Shown here one piece after another: positions 1 through 11,492 of a DNA stretch of 64,000 bases. Numbering within the stretch: position 1 is the first letter of the stretch; the number at the start of each line of letters is the position of its first letter. The stretch is from Ignelater luminosus (Eukaryota; Arthropoda; Insecta; Coleoptera; Elateridae): assembly GCA_011009095.1 (NCBI GenBank), contig VTPC01091055.1:248001-312000 (forward strand). The letters run 5' to 3'. A program made the translations under genes and the position numbers. Under the pieces are notes generated by a model, which was not told the origin of the DNA, did not search any database, and saw only the letters and a list, made by a program, of their open reading frames with translations.

Positions 1-1980
1 CGAAATCGATAACGAAACCGAAAAAAAATTAAGACTTAGAAGAACGGTATTTTCGATCGGTTATAACGTTATTTTTTCAGTTTTGGTAATCGAGCATTTG
101 AATTATAAAGTACCGTTGATACTCAACTCAGTACAATAAACATATACAGTTGTTCCTGAGCAGACTACAGAATTGTGGAGGCCACGAATAATTGTCCGTA
201 GTAGGGTTGAAATCAAACCGTGGAAAACAAGTTCTGTATTGAATAATCTCAGTATATGTAAGTGCTTCTAATTAAAATAGTAAATAGAAATAGTAATCGC
301 TTTTCTCACACCCATCGATATTCTTGATTTCCGACAGGAGCTGAAAATAGCGCCGACAAGAATTTGTGTAAAGTCGTACCATACCGCAAGTAGTGGCCGT
401 TCAGTTGATATGTCGATTAGAGTATCCACATATTGCGAGATTATCTACGTATATTATACATACATAACAATTTTCTTCTCATTGTCCTTTCCTGTCTTAC
501 ACGGTCTAGTTTAAAACCTAATCGATCGCGGGCGACTAACCGTAATCCAAATTAAATAGACGATAGTTTACATTAATAACAAATGTTCTTTTGAGCTTTT
601 GTTTAGTAAATTGTGTTCGTTTAGAAGTTAAAAAACGGAAAGTATCCAAAGATCGATATTTTTAAATGTATCATTATATTCTAAACTGAAAGTCCCCAGT
701 GCGTCAAGGAAAGTTTACTTATCTGCATGAAAACGGAGCGGAAAACCATATGTTTTGGTCACGGTTCAGATAAAAATACTGTCGGGGGTGTCCGCACTGA
801 TGTTGAACACTTAGTGGGGCCGCCATAAATCGGCCTCCGTTATTCCGTAGACTGCCGCTGAATTAACAGAAACGTATTGCAGGCAACTCGGTTTCTGTAA
901 TATAATATGATTTTTGTTTCATATTGATGCTCAGAACAGGAATTCTAAGAAAACTATGATGATTTTAAAAAGCTAATAATTAAAAGTCGCGAACGAAATT
1001 AACATCCCTGGTACTTGCATAGGTTTACGATTGCTGTAGAACGCTATTAAAAACTTTTTCCATCAAACCCATAAAGACTATTCTAGTTTAGAAAACACTA
1101 TTTGCCACGTTTCTGTCCACAAAATCAGGCCTAAACCTCAAACGATGTAATACAGGGTTCGAACTTTGCATTGGAAATTGTATTCCCTGTCTTTTTCAAG
1201 TTTTTGATGATTTTTTTATGAAAACTTCATGTACCTATTCTAGTCTGTTACTATTCAAAGGCCCAACTTTAAGTGAACTTTACAAGTCTCATACCGATGT
1301 ACAAACTGGTTGTGTCTAAAATCCTCAAATATAACATTTTTCGGTTTTGCATTTAAATACGCTAGCCGTGTCTTATATGTATTGTAAGAAAACAAAGTAA
1401 AATATCTTATGCTAATATAAAAATTGTCTCGATTAGAAATTACAATCGTTGCTAAGAAAAGGAAAGTTTTATTTTACCTACTGTGATTCTAACTTTTGGA
1501 CTTGAAGTTAGCTACGTTATTCAGTTCAGGGGTATTCAGCGGATCTCACCAGTTGAGTTGCCGACAATACAAAGTCCTGAATGTTTAATTTCTTCATAAT
1601 AGGACAAAAGAATATAACTGTAACGCACCGCACTTCGGAATTACGTTCTCTTCCTGAACAGCAAAACCTCACGTTTACTTTTATCTTGGTTATCAGAAAT
1701 TCAACTTAAAATTAATATTAGCAATGTTCTAATGAGCAGTCAGACAACTTTTTGTTAATCTTTTAGTTGCACCTTCAATTCTATGGCAAGATACCTTTCC
1801 ACGTGATGTTGCAAAAAAGGTGCCGCCCAGCATCACTTTTTAAATTTTCTCTAGGAAACACAGATTGATTAAGTATTTTTTTATTTTTGTACTGGGCACA
1901 GACTTAGGGACAAACAGAATGTGTTCCATGAGCTCCAAGAAAATTAACTCTTTTGGGTTCAGTTTGGCAAACTTCGAAGA
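1..1980. other. AT-rich non-coding stretch, no gene seen
   Basis: No open frame longer than about 80 codons with coding character is visible on either strand, and I recognise no transposon motif. It is probably intergenic or intronic host DNA. Confidence 0.5.
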
Positions 1981-1984
1981 TTAT

Positions 1985-2275
1985 CTATCAGGCTGTTTGG
2001 GTCTCTCGAGTCTTTTGGATTTATCGACCTTTCGGGTCTATCGGGGCCATTTGGATCTTTCCGTCCTATCAGCCCTCTCGGACTTATCAGGCAATACGGA
2101 TCTGTCGAGCTGTTAGGTCCTGTCGGGCCTTTTGGAGGGTTCGGGTCGTCAGGCCTGCGGGCCTATTAGACTTCTCGACCCTTTGCACTTCTCTATCGGG
2201 CCGATGAAGAAGTTACCGGGTGTTTTTTTGGGCCGCGTCAAGCTTGTCCTCAGTCGGGTCTGCCCGTATAGGACA
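1985..2275 (-). pseudogene. Decayed collagen-like Gly-X-Y coding remnant
   Basis: Read on the minus strand, this locally GC-richer stretch shows a strong three-codon (9-base) periodicity. In one frame it reads as triplets such as PKG, PTG, PNS, STD, PRG, LIG, RKD, PNG and PDR. At the position where collagen has glycine, the residues are Gly, Ser, Asp, Arg or Cys, each mostly one base change from a Gly codon, and Pro is frequent right after it. The frame shifts at least once (near 2150) and contains stops. This is what a dead Gly-X-Y triple-helix exon should look like; the family knowledge is that collagen needs Gly at every third residue. A GC-rich 9-bp minisatellite is the alternative. No flanking collagen domain was found. 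Confidence 0.45.
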
Positions 2276-2847
2276 CATTAATAGGGCAGTTGTTAAATAT
2301 TCTTAAGACACAGTTTTAATTGAAATTCCATTCTAAAATTTGGGTGGCACATAGAAAATGCATTAGAATCGTTTCAGATTTTTAAGCGATGGGGTTAATG
2401 CCCTAACTTGTAATTCAAGAAAATAATCCTTCAAAGCCCTTTTTTTAAAATTAAGTATATCGTGGTATTTACTATAGTGTAAACGATCATCTTTTAAGCT
2501 TTAGACTAATCCAAGTTGGAAGTTTTTCCGTTATATAATAAAGGAAGAATAAACGTTTTTGTACTAAGGAATGCACAAATTGTCGAAAACTTATACGCAG
2601 AATAAAATAAAAAATAATGACATTCGATGCAAACATAGAAATACATGTCTCTTCATGACTGTTCAGTTTCACGTGAAATGGCTCCACCATGAAAAACTAC
2701 TTTAGTCAATCAAAAAATTCTCTTTATCTGTTATTTCATTGAACAACCTATACCGGCAAATCCAAAGCGCATACTGTACGGCTATTGCTGCTCGATAAAT
2801 AATAATAAACAAAGGTGGCAATGGTGCGATTGTCCAAAGCCTGGCAC

Positions 2848-2924
2848 CGACGCGACGCGATGCGGCAGTACGGTAGTTACGTCTATTCGGTGTACAAATT
2901 TAACGGCCACGTCGCGTCGCGTTG
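2848..2924. repeat. CpG-rich inverted repeat (hairpin)
   Basis: ACGCGACGCGA at 2850-2860 is repeated as its exact reverse complement at 2912-2922, leaving a loop of about 50 bases. The sequence is far more CpG-rich than its surroundings. It could be a small MITE end pair or a regulatory hairpin. No target duplication was found. Confidence 0.4.
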
Positions 2925-3244
2925 TTTTTTCATTAAAATCGATAAAAACTGGTTATAATCGGTAATTAAAACTTCTTAGGAAATTTTGTTTTATTGCGAT
3001 TTATCGTCTTTCTTTTCAGTCGCTACTTTTGCATTTTCTTTTTAGTGAAACATAAAACAAGGAGGCTTTATTATTAAGTAAGTTTACTGATCGTCCGACG
3101 CACTTATCAAATTATTAACGCGTTAAAAAGCACATCGAAGTTTGTTAGAATTTTTTTAACGTGGCCTGGACATCAAAGGGGTTTCTCCGGATTCTGGATA
3201 AGACATCGTAAAACCAGAGTTGGCAACCTGACAGAAGATGTATA

Positions 3245-3280
3245 TGTTACGCCGAATTTACGGAAATGCCTAATACACGT
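3245..3280 (+). repeat. Left TIR of the Ginger-type element
   Basis: Begins TGTTACGCC. The first 25 bases are an exact inverse match to the right end; the next 11 are an imperfect match. It is preceded by TATA. Confidence 0.8.
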
Positions 3281-3294
3281 GTTGCGCAATATTT

Positions 3295-3375
3295 GGCCTA
3301 GTTCATGAAATTGGCAATGTCCTTGCTTATTCCGTGAAAATATACAAAATATTGCTTATTATACGAATTCGGCAA
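3295..3375. promoter_or_regulatory. Subterminal near-palindromes, candidate transposase-binding sites (left)
   Basis: TTCATGAAATTGGCAA, GCTTATTCCGTGAAAA and GCTTATTATACGAATTCGG lie in a row just inside the left TIR. Matching motifs occur inside the right TIR. Repetition at both ends suggests binding sites for the integrase; this is inferred, not shown. Confidence 0.4.
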
Positions 3376-3512
3376 ATAATTCTTTGCTTTTTACGCGCAT
3401 TGAGCATAATCCAGAATTAAAGGTTATGTTTGTTTTTTAGTCATGTTTTAGTGCGCTGAGATAAACGTTGATAGTGTGTTTTTGTTCTGTTTTGTTTTAA
3501 AAAATATATAAT

Positions 3513-5385
3513 ATGGCTCAAATAGCAATAATAGATAATAAGAAAACTGTGTTATGGACTGAGGATTATGAAAATGAAGTAATACAGATTTTAAGGGCAA
3601 TACATGAGAAGCAACCCAATATTAATAAAAATCGTCAATTTTATCACATCAAAAGTTCGTTTAATTTAACAAACCTAGCAGGAGTAACAAAAGTATGCCG
3701 TATTAAAGATAACAAGATTATGACAACTAAGAATCACGCAATTAACGTTATTCGAGGTTTGCACGTAGCTTGTGGTCATAAGGGGGAGAAGAAGACGTAT
3801 AAAAAAGTGGCAGAACATTATGCAAATATTCCGATGTCTATGATTAAAAGATATATAGAGCAGTGCGAACGTTGTACAGAGAAAAGTAAGAAAATTACAC
3901 AAGCTAGTATTGTAGTTCGTCTAATAATTGCTCAGGATTTGAACCAAAGAGCACAGATGGATTTAATTGATTTTCAAAGTTTACCTGACGGTGCATACAG
4001 CTATATACTGCATTATAGAGAATATTTAACGAAATTTAGTTTGTTGCAACTTTTGACTTCTAAGCGAAGTGGCGAAAGAGTTATTCAACATCTTTTCTGA
4101 TTTCAGGGCACCTCATGTATTACAATCTGATAATGGCAGAGAATTTACTGCAAATATCATAAAAGAATTAGCAGTTCTTTGGCAAGACTTGGTCCTTGTA
4201 AATGGCAGACCTAGACATCCTCAAAGCCATGGCTGTGTGGAAAGAAGTAATGCCAGTGTAAAAGATTCATTAATTGCATGGATGCGTGATAACAAGACTT
4301 CATCGTTGTCTATAGGCTTAAAATATGTTCAGTGGGAAATAAACACGAGCTATCACGAAGCCATTAAAATGCAGCATTATAAAGCTATGTTTGGGCAAAT
4401 TCCAAAGCTTGGGTTACGCTCTAAAGTGCCAGAAGAGTTTCTGGAAGCGATCTCTAATGGAATATTAGAAGAAAACATGGAAAGATTACTGCAGACAGAT
4501 AGTATTGCTGACGAATCCTTAGCTGGTGACTTATCATACAATTTTGAATCTCTTATAGAACAAGCAGAAATAATAATAGCTGAAGATGTTCATGAAAATC
4601 CTATTTCATGTTTAGATTCTCTACCACAAACACTTACGGTAGATAAAAGCGTGTCAGAAAGTAATCAATAAATTCTGTTATTTATTTTGCGTTAGTTATT
4701 TATTTGCGTTTTATTTATTATAAGCATTAGTGAGCTACGTGAAAACGATTTATCTTGTCATATTGATAAAGAAAATGTACCTGTTGATGATGCGGAACAT
4801 GCAGATATAGATGATCTAGCTGATCATATTGGTACAAAAAATCAATACGAGAAAAATCATTCGGTTCTAAAGCTAAGAAAAACCGCCCATCTTAATATAT
4901 TAAGACAAGCGAATAAAACGATGGAAAGGACCAACAAAACATTGGTATCATTAGCGATTGGCGATAATGTATTAATAGGTAAGGGATAATTCTTGGTGTT
5001 TCTTCTTCTTCTTCATTATTCTTTTACTATAGGCATAAGCGAGTTCGATAAGGGAAAATGAGATCCACCAAATCTTATTGGAGTAATTCTAGAAGAAAAT
5101 GAAGGTAAATTTAAAGTAGGAACCAAGCATGGGATTATTAGTACGTGGATGGAGAGAAATTTTTTACAATCGACCAGATTCAACAAAATTTAAGTCGGTG
5201 ACGTGCCTAACATTGAATCCAACATAAGAACTCTCGTTCGAATGGATTCTGTAGGTATTGGACAAGGTTATCGAAGGTGCAATTGTACACAGGAATTCAA
5301 TACAAAAAAATGCAAATGTGTTAAAAATAAGTATTTGCGCAATTCAGCATGTCATGCTGGTAAAACATGCAATAATCACGAATAA
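3513..5385 (+). pseudogene. KRBA2/Ginger-like integrase, broken
   Basis: This is a DDE integrase of the type seen in KRBA2-like and Ginger proteins; it would join transposon ends to target DNA in the nucleus. It starts at ATG 3513, the first ATG of the open frame. Residues H84, H89, C118 and C121 form an H2C2 zinc-binding module. The integrase core follows with QMDLID near residue 150, then SDNGREF and, 36 residues after its Asp, the Glu of CVERSN. A one-base frameshift near 4065 separates the two halves of the core. A middle segment (about 4735-4980) and a short GT...AG gap (4979-5032) lead to a C-terminal part with GTKHGI. A stop near 5190 precedes a Cys-rich tail (CNC, CKC motifs) ending at 5385. 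Another stop sits near 5060. At least one gap looks like a real intron, so the exact exon structure is inferred. Confidence 0.7.
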
Positions 5386-5582
5386 ATCTAATATACGAGT
5401 ATCTAGTTACAACGTTAGACATTTATTTACTTCCATTTTAAAGTTGAAGTTTTTTTCAGTTTTCATGTTATTTTTTTAAGTTTTTGATCTTTATAAGCTT
5501 TATGTACTTTGTTTTTCAAGTTTATGTATCTTTTCTTAGATTATAATAAATCTCGTTGTATAACTCTTTTATCGAATCATTA

Positions 5583-5672
5583 GTTTGCGTATTTCATGAA
5601 ATATGCAGCTATATCTATTAAATTTGCCCAATTCACGCAATCTTCAAACATAGTGCTTATTTCGTGAAATAG
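5583..5672. promoter_or_regulatory. Subterminal near-palindromes, candidate transposase-binding sites (right)
   Basis: GTATTTCATGAAATATGC, CCAATTCACGCAATC and GCTTATTTCGTGAAATAGGC mirror the left subterminal motifs and are spaced roughly 35 bases apart. Confidence 0.4.
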
Positions 5673-5676
5673 GCAA

Positions 5677-5712
5677 ACATGCATTAAGCATTTCCGTAAA
5701 TTCGGCGTAACA
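5677..5712 (-). repeat. Right TIR of the Ginger-type element
   Basis: Ends GGCGTAACA, followed by TATA. It is the inverse partner of 3245-3280. Confidence 0.8.
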
Positions 5713-5716
5713 TATA

Positions 5717-7600
5717 CATGCAATTTAGCGTAATATTGCGTAATATATTTACTTGGCATGCAAGGAAAACAAAACAAAATTCAACTTTTATCTGTGTGTC
5801 GTTAAATTACAATAGTACCAATAATATACCTTGGATAAATTCTGAAATAAACTACAATTTACTTTTTTTTAAAATAATATAACATAAAATTCAAACAATT
5901 TTTAATTTGTAATATCTGCTTTAAAATAGTCTTAGAAAAATCCAACTTTTAGTCGTAGAAAAACTAGAGGCTACTTGGGAGTGACATCTCGATACGCTTA
6001 CAGAAAATTAAAAACTATGCAAATTTTGTTCAAAGTCACCCCATTTAACGGTTTCAAACTTTATCTTAATATTCTAAACAAGTCGCCAGCATTCAAGATA
6101 ATAGCATTTCTTATCTTCTTGTAGAGACACTTTAAAGGAATTCATAACATTAGGACGCCCAGTATAAAATCAAATCAGCTATTTGAATGCAAACTTTTTT
6201 GTAAAATTAAACGATCCAGTTTCCATACGAGAGAAGTTTTCATTAGAATTTGCAATAAAAGTTAACCTTTTACATATATGGGTGAGAACAAGAACTGCTG
6301 GTTGTGAGAAAAAAAGTAATTTCTGAATAAAACTAAAAACGAAGTAATTAAAATTATTTTTAAAATAACAATTTAAACATAATTTTAGAATTAAACAATA
6401 AATTCCATTCTGCTTCTTGTGCACAGTATGTGTAAGTATGCCACATTAATTTGCAAGACTGAAATGTTTACAATTGAAGTAAATCTCGGAGTGTAATTCA
6501 AATAAATTAAAAAAGGAAACAGCAGCAGCACAACGCTGCAGTACTGTATCTCTCCGTTAGAATATATGAATTTTAATAGCTTACTGGAATTACTTTTTTA
6601 TATGACAGTTATACATTTTTATAAAACCCGATTCTGGAACATTTCACGCAATATACAAGCATGTTACTGATTTGGAAAACAAATTTATACAGTTAACTTC
6701 AGATTAATCGGTTAATTGATATTTAATTTGCAAAACACAGTTTGAAAGAAATAATTTGCAACTAAATTGTTCGCACGATAGATTTTCGATATCTATCTGG
6801 ATTTTTGCATTTTAATCTCGTGTAAAAATTAAGATTTCTCGAGAGTGTGATTGTACACGAAAAAAATTCTTTGAGGTCTTTGACTTGATTTTCTAGCCGA
6901 TTATATGGGTAGTAGTTAATACATATGTATCGCCAAGTAAGTTGTTGGTACTTTCTAAACAGCAGTGCCATTTTTGTTAAAAATATTGCTTGTGTTTTAA
7001 GGTTAAATACTTCATTTACTAGAAAATTGTATTTTATATTCAATTCATCAACAGGATGTACAAGAGTGTTTATTATAAGAAAAAGTTTTTTAAATTACAT
7101 AAAACAGAAAGTATCGTGATCTTCGATTGTTTGTATTGTCGTCTGTTTGTTCAGTTCGTGCTGTTGTTTTCACAACAAAAAAACTATTTCACTGCTTACT
7201 GTTTTTGAACTGACGAGTACAAAAACCGCAATAGGTTGGGACTTGGTAATTATTCAGAAGAATACTAACAAACTTATTGTATTTGAAAAGTATAATTAAT
7301 AAGCTTTCCAGTAGTACCGTGAGATCAATGAAAAAAAAAACATCGAGCAGGCCATGACATTTAACATTTGTTTGTTGCTTTTTATTCAATTGTAGTTTAT
7401 GCAGTAAAATTAAGTATTAGAAGGTGCAATTGGACAAGATTGGTTTTATAATTATTACAATAATTTATAAAGAAACAACTAAGAAAGACAGAAATTGAAT
7501 TTATTAGAATTATAAGTGCAGGCAAGTTAAACAAGAAACACATTGAAATAAATACTGGGTAAAACGTCAACAAATTATTTCAGGAAACTAAGAAAATTTA
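5717..7600. other. AT-rich stretch without recognisable gene
   Basis: Only short AT-driven frames (up to 93 codons) without coding character. I see no transposon ends here. Confidence 0.5.
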
Positions 7601-7681
7601 TTAGCTGTTAACATTCATAATAAATGTTCAAAATTCCTGCTGTCCACTTCAAGGAAACGTGCTACTCTCTCAAAAGCTTTA

Positions 7682-8964
7682 CGAGGGCGGTTCAGTAAGT
7701 ACCCGTGTTTGACGACAGAAGGCGTTCCTGAGGGAAGTTGGTGTTATCATCGTGTGCTGCCATCTATCAAACGACGGTATAACAAATTGCAGACTGATTG
7801 ATACGTTAGTTTGGATTTGACAGCCATTTGAGTAAGACGTGTTTCGTGATTTTAGCTAAGATGGAAAAAGAGCAGTATCGTTCGGTAATTCGCTCTCTGT
7901 TTTTGGATGGGAAAAAATGCGAGGAGATAATAGCAAAGTTGGATGCTGTTTATGGGGACACTTCGCCAGCTATGACCACAATTAGATATTGGTTCAACGA
8001 ATTTAAACGTGGGCGAACATCCGTTTTTGATGAGGAGCGACCAGGACGCCCGGTAGACGTGGTTACCGAGGAAATCATTCAAAAAGTCCACGACATGATT
8101 CTCGCTGATCGACGAACGAAAGTGCGTGAAGTAGCAGAGGCCGTAGGTGTGTCGACCGGAACGGCAATTAATATTTTACATGATAAGCTGGCGATGAAAA
8201 AATTGTCGGGGCGATGGGTGCTGCGATTGCTAACAGTGGACAACAAGCGGATGCGGCTGTTAACTTCGAAGCAGTGTTCGGAGCAATTTAAGCGAAATCC
8301 GAAGGAGTTTTTGCGTCGAGTTGTCACCTGGATTCATCATTACACACCAGAAACTAAGCAACAATCAAAACAATGGATTTCTCCCGGTGAATCTGCTCCA
8401 AAGAAGGCGAAGATGGTTCCATCGGCCGGAAAGGTCATAGCGACGACTTTTTGGGATGCGAACGGCGTCATCCTCATGGAGTTTTTAGAAAAAGGAAGAA
8501 CGATCGCTGGACAATCCTACAGTGAGTTATTAGACAGCTTCGACAAAAAATTGAAGGAGACACGGCCGCATTTGGCGAAAAAGAAGGTGCTGTTTCACCA
8601 CGATAACGCACCAGCACATTCATCCGGAGTTGTCGCCGCCAAACTGCATGAATTGCGTTATGAATTGCTGCCGCACCCCCCGTATTCACCCGATCTGGCT
8701 CCCTGCGACTTTTTCTTGTTTCCTAACATGAAGAAATGGCTCGCGGGAAAAAAAATTTAGCTCAAACGAGGAAGTCATCGCCGAGATAGAGGCGTATTTT
8801 GGAGAGTTCGACAAATCCTATTTTTTGGAGGGGTTAAAGAAATGGCAGGAACGTTGGGAGAAGTGTATATTTCTAAAAGGAGACTATGTTGAAAAATAAA
8901 AAAAAAATTTTTGAAAAAAATTGTGTCTTCATTTCTAACACGGGTACTTATTGAACCGCCCTCG
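7682..8964 (+). mobile_element. Mariner transposon, 1,283 bp, with TIRs and TA duplication
   Basis: CGAGGGCGGTTCAGTAAGTA at the left end recurs in inverse at the right end (one mismatch by eye, about 28 bases in all). TA flanks both sides (7680-7681 and 8965-8966). Length, TIR size, TA target and the single internal transposase fit the mariner family. It sits inside an older IS630-like transposase relic on the opposite strand, giving a clear relative age. Confidence 0.9.
7861..8899 (+). pseudogene. Mariner transposase, inactive (first catalytic Asp deleted)
   Basis: This would be a mariner transposase (about 345 residues) that cuts and pastes the element. ATG 7861 (MEKEQYRS) is the natural family start; an open frame runs upstream from 7828 but has no family similarity. 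The paired helix-turn-helix region with MTTIRYWFNEF and the linker are intact. In the catalytic domain the block normally reading VTVDETWIHHY is reduced to VVTWIHHY: a 12-base in-frame loss removes the first catalytic aspartate. HHDNAPAH and YSPDLAPCDFF (second and third Asp, DD34D type) remain. One extra A in an A-run near 8750 shifts the frame after LAGKK; the other frame then continues through KGDYVEK to TAA at 8899. The element cannot transpose itself. I am not sure of the mariner subfamily. Confidence 0.85.
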
Positions 8965-9689
8965 TATGTGATGTAGCATCGTCTTGTTGAAAGAAACCTT
9001 TTTGCAGTTCGTCGTCATGTAATTGTGCTATAAAAGTGTTCAAGAAATTATTCCTATAGCTTGCAGCTGTAATGGTGTTATGGAAAAAACTTGAACTAAT
9101 AATCCGTTTTCGAGAAACTGCAACCTAAATACGAACTTTCAGCGGATTTAGAGAACTAGCTAGAAACTCGTGAGGATTGTCCAAATTCCATATTTTTACA
9201 TCTTGGGAATCAACACGACCCGGTAAATGCATCCGTGCTTCATCACTAAAGATCAGATTTATATGCACTAAAAATTGTCAAATACGTAGACAAGATATGC
9301 TTAAAAAATATGTACAAAAAATTTTGAAACATTCCCGATAAAGTATGTAAACTTGAGCTTATTAATTTTCTATTTTTGAAGATTATGCATACCTAATACA
9401 AATGATTATACATCATAATCTGTATATCTTTTATACTTGATATTGCTAGAATAACAATTAACCTAATTGATAATTAATTACATCCTGTTAAACTTACATA
9501 CTAAGTATTTTTCTAAGTTCTCGGCAGTAAAATTGTGTCTTCTATTAAATACTTCAAACGATGTGATGGGAGGAAAATAAGAATTTAATTAAATCTTCCT
9601 GCATTTTCCCCACATTTAAGAAAATCCCGCCACATTTTTCACGAGCAAGTCTACGAAAGCCCTGAAGAGCCATTGAAACATTCTGTTTA

Positions 9690-9960
9690 AATGGAGATTT
9701 TCAAATGGCAAGTGCAAATTCCCAAATGATAGGTAAAAATTTCCAAATGACAAGTGAAAATTTCTAGATGATAAATGAAAATTTCCAAATGGCAACTCCA
9801 ATTTTCCAAACGATAACTAGAATTTTTTTCCGGAATTTTCTAGTTACCATTTGGAAATCTTCTATTAGAAGATATAGAAAATTTCCACATGTAATTTCCA
9901 CCTATCTACGAAAGCTCCGAAGGGCCAATATAAAATACTTTTATGTACAACCGTGAGATA
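9690..9960. repeat. 20-bp repeat array, segment A, with a fold-back
   Basis: Degenerate copies of a 20-21-base unit centred on GGAAATTTCC with flanking GATAACAACT-like sequence. Copies run in one orientation to about 9800 and in the opposite orientation after it. A junction module CTACGAAAGCTCCGAAGGGC lies at about 9905, and a related one at about 9648. Confidence 0.7.
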
Positions 9961-10339
9961 TATCTTATAAATCGCATTCTCTGAGATAACGTAATGTTTC
10001 AGATTACCGCACACGTGCGATAATATTTTCAAATTTGTTTACTGTTTACACTGTTGCCAAGTGCGTTGCTATCATTTTGAATAATGAGATTCAGCTGTTA
10101 CTTTGAATTAATATTCACAAAATCTTGATCGAAAGCAGTTAGTCCATGATTGAGAGCAGCAAAAATGGTTTCATTTGCAAAAAATTCAACGATTCTCCAT
10201 AAAATTTTGTACACAATTCGTGGGATACACTATTATCGCACTCACATGGTTACTCAAAACTCGGGCTAACGCCCTCGTTTGCGCAATTTCCATGTTCCTG
10301 CTTTAATAATGCGTGTATCCCACTTATTGCGTAAATAAC

Positions 10340-11400
10340 TATTTTAACTGGGAATTTCCAACTGATAATTGGACATTTCTAGACGACAATTTAAAATCTC
10401 CAAATGATAGGTAGAAGTAACAACTGGAAATTTCCAATATTTTCTAATAGGATGTTACCAAATGGTAACGGGAAATTTTTCGAAAACAACTAAAGTTTTC
10501 AAATAACAACTGAAAATTACCAGATAACAACTGAAATTTCCATACAACAAATGGAAATTTTCAGTATTCATTTCAAAATTTGCAGTTGCAATTTGAAAAT
10601 TCCCAATTAAAATATTATAGGTTTCGTATAGATGCATAGAAATGACAGTAGGAAACTCCCAATCAGACAAGAACAGAGAATTTCCAGATAACAACTGGAA
10701 ATTAGCAACTGATAACTAGACATTTCTAGATGACAACTGGAAATCCCCAGATAGTATGTGAAAATAAAAACTGGAAATTTTCAATATTTTCTGATAGGAA
10801 GTTTACAGATGGTAGCGGGAAATTTCCAGATAACAATTGATATTTTCATAGGACGAGTGGAGATTTCCAGTTATATTTGAAAATTTGGGGTTGCAGTCAA
10901 GGGATTTCTAGTTAAAAGAAATTTTACATTTGTCTTCGGGGGTTTCTTAGATAGATGGAAATGACAATTAGAAATTTCCAATATTTTCTAGAATGGAATT
11001 TCCCAACGATAACTGAAGGTTTCGAGAAAACAATTAGGAGATTTCAGATAACAACTGAAAATTGCCTACAAAAGCTCCAAAGGTCTAATGTAGATTTTCT
11101 ACTAATTGGAGATTTCTAGATGACAAGTGGATATTTTCAAGTGATGATTGGACATTTTCATATGAAACTGGAAACCTCCAGATATTAGGTGCAAATAACT
11201 GGAAATGCCCAATATTTTCGAATTGGAAGTTTCCAAAATGCCAACCAAAAGATTTTAGATAACAGCCTGAAGCTGTCAGATAAGAACGGAGAAAAAAATC
11301 TCAGATAACAGCTGGAATTTTTATATGAGTATAAGTAGAGATTTTGTTATCCTTTAGAAATTTGCAATTGTCATTTGGAAATTTCTATGGAAACTACCGT
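10340..11400 (+). repeat. 20-bp repeat array, segment B
   Basis: Long run of degenerate units such as CAGATAACAACTGGAAATTT, mostly in one orientation and spaced about 20 bases. A junction module (CTACAAAAGCTCCAAAGGTC) lies at about 11066. No coding sequence. Confidence 0.75.
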
Positions 11401-11492
11401 CAGAGTAACAAAAAACCAAGTCAAAAATACTTTTGGAATTGTAAAAGATTGTCTTAGAGTAATCCTTAAATTATGAATTCAAATATCATATA

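Larger units (their letters stand above)
3245..5712 (+). mobile_element. Ginger-type (KRBA2-like integrase) DNA transposon, about 2.47 kb
   Basis: The two ends are inverted repeats. The outer 25 bases starting TGTTACGCCGAATTTACGG match perfectly in inverse at 5688-5712, and similarity continues imperfectly for about 10 more. Both ends are flanked by TATA (3241-3244 and 5713-5716). Termini of the form TGTNR plus a 4-bp target duplication are the described signature of Ginger DNA transposons, whose integrase is related to Ty3/gypsy integrase. The interior carries an integrase pseudogene on the plus strand. Subterminal regions on both sides hold repeated near-palindromes of the type TTTCRTGAAAT. 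Because TATA is itself a palindrome, the terminus could be placed a few bases further out. Confidence 0.8.
7600..9290 (-). mobile_element. Old IS630/Tc1-like (DDE_3) transposase relic, split by a mariner
   Basis: Reading minus from about 9265 gives IFSDEARMHLPG, then WNLDNPHEF and GFFQQDDATSH. This matches the FSDEA...QQDGATxHT pattern of the IS630-like transposases common in insects (those with a DUF4817-type helix-turn-helix). The first two catalytic aspartates (FSD and QQD) are still there. The reading continues across the mariner insertion into 7681-7600 as KAFERVARFLE before stops begin. The third catalytic motif and both termini are not found. It is older than the mariner inserted at its TA. 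Confidence 0.55.

Noticed and set aside
1865-2207. Plus-strand frames of 83 and 84 codons
   Set aside because: They are shadows of the minus-strand collagen-like periodicity.
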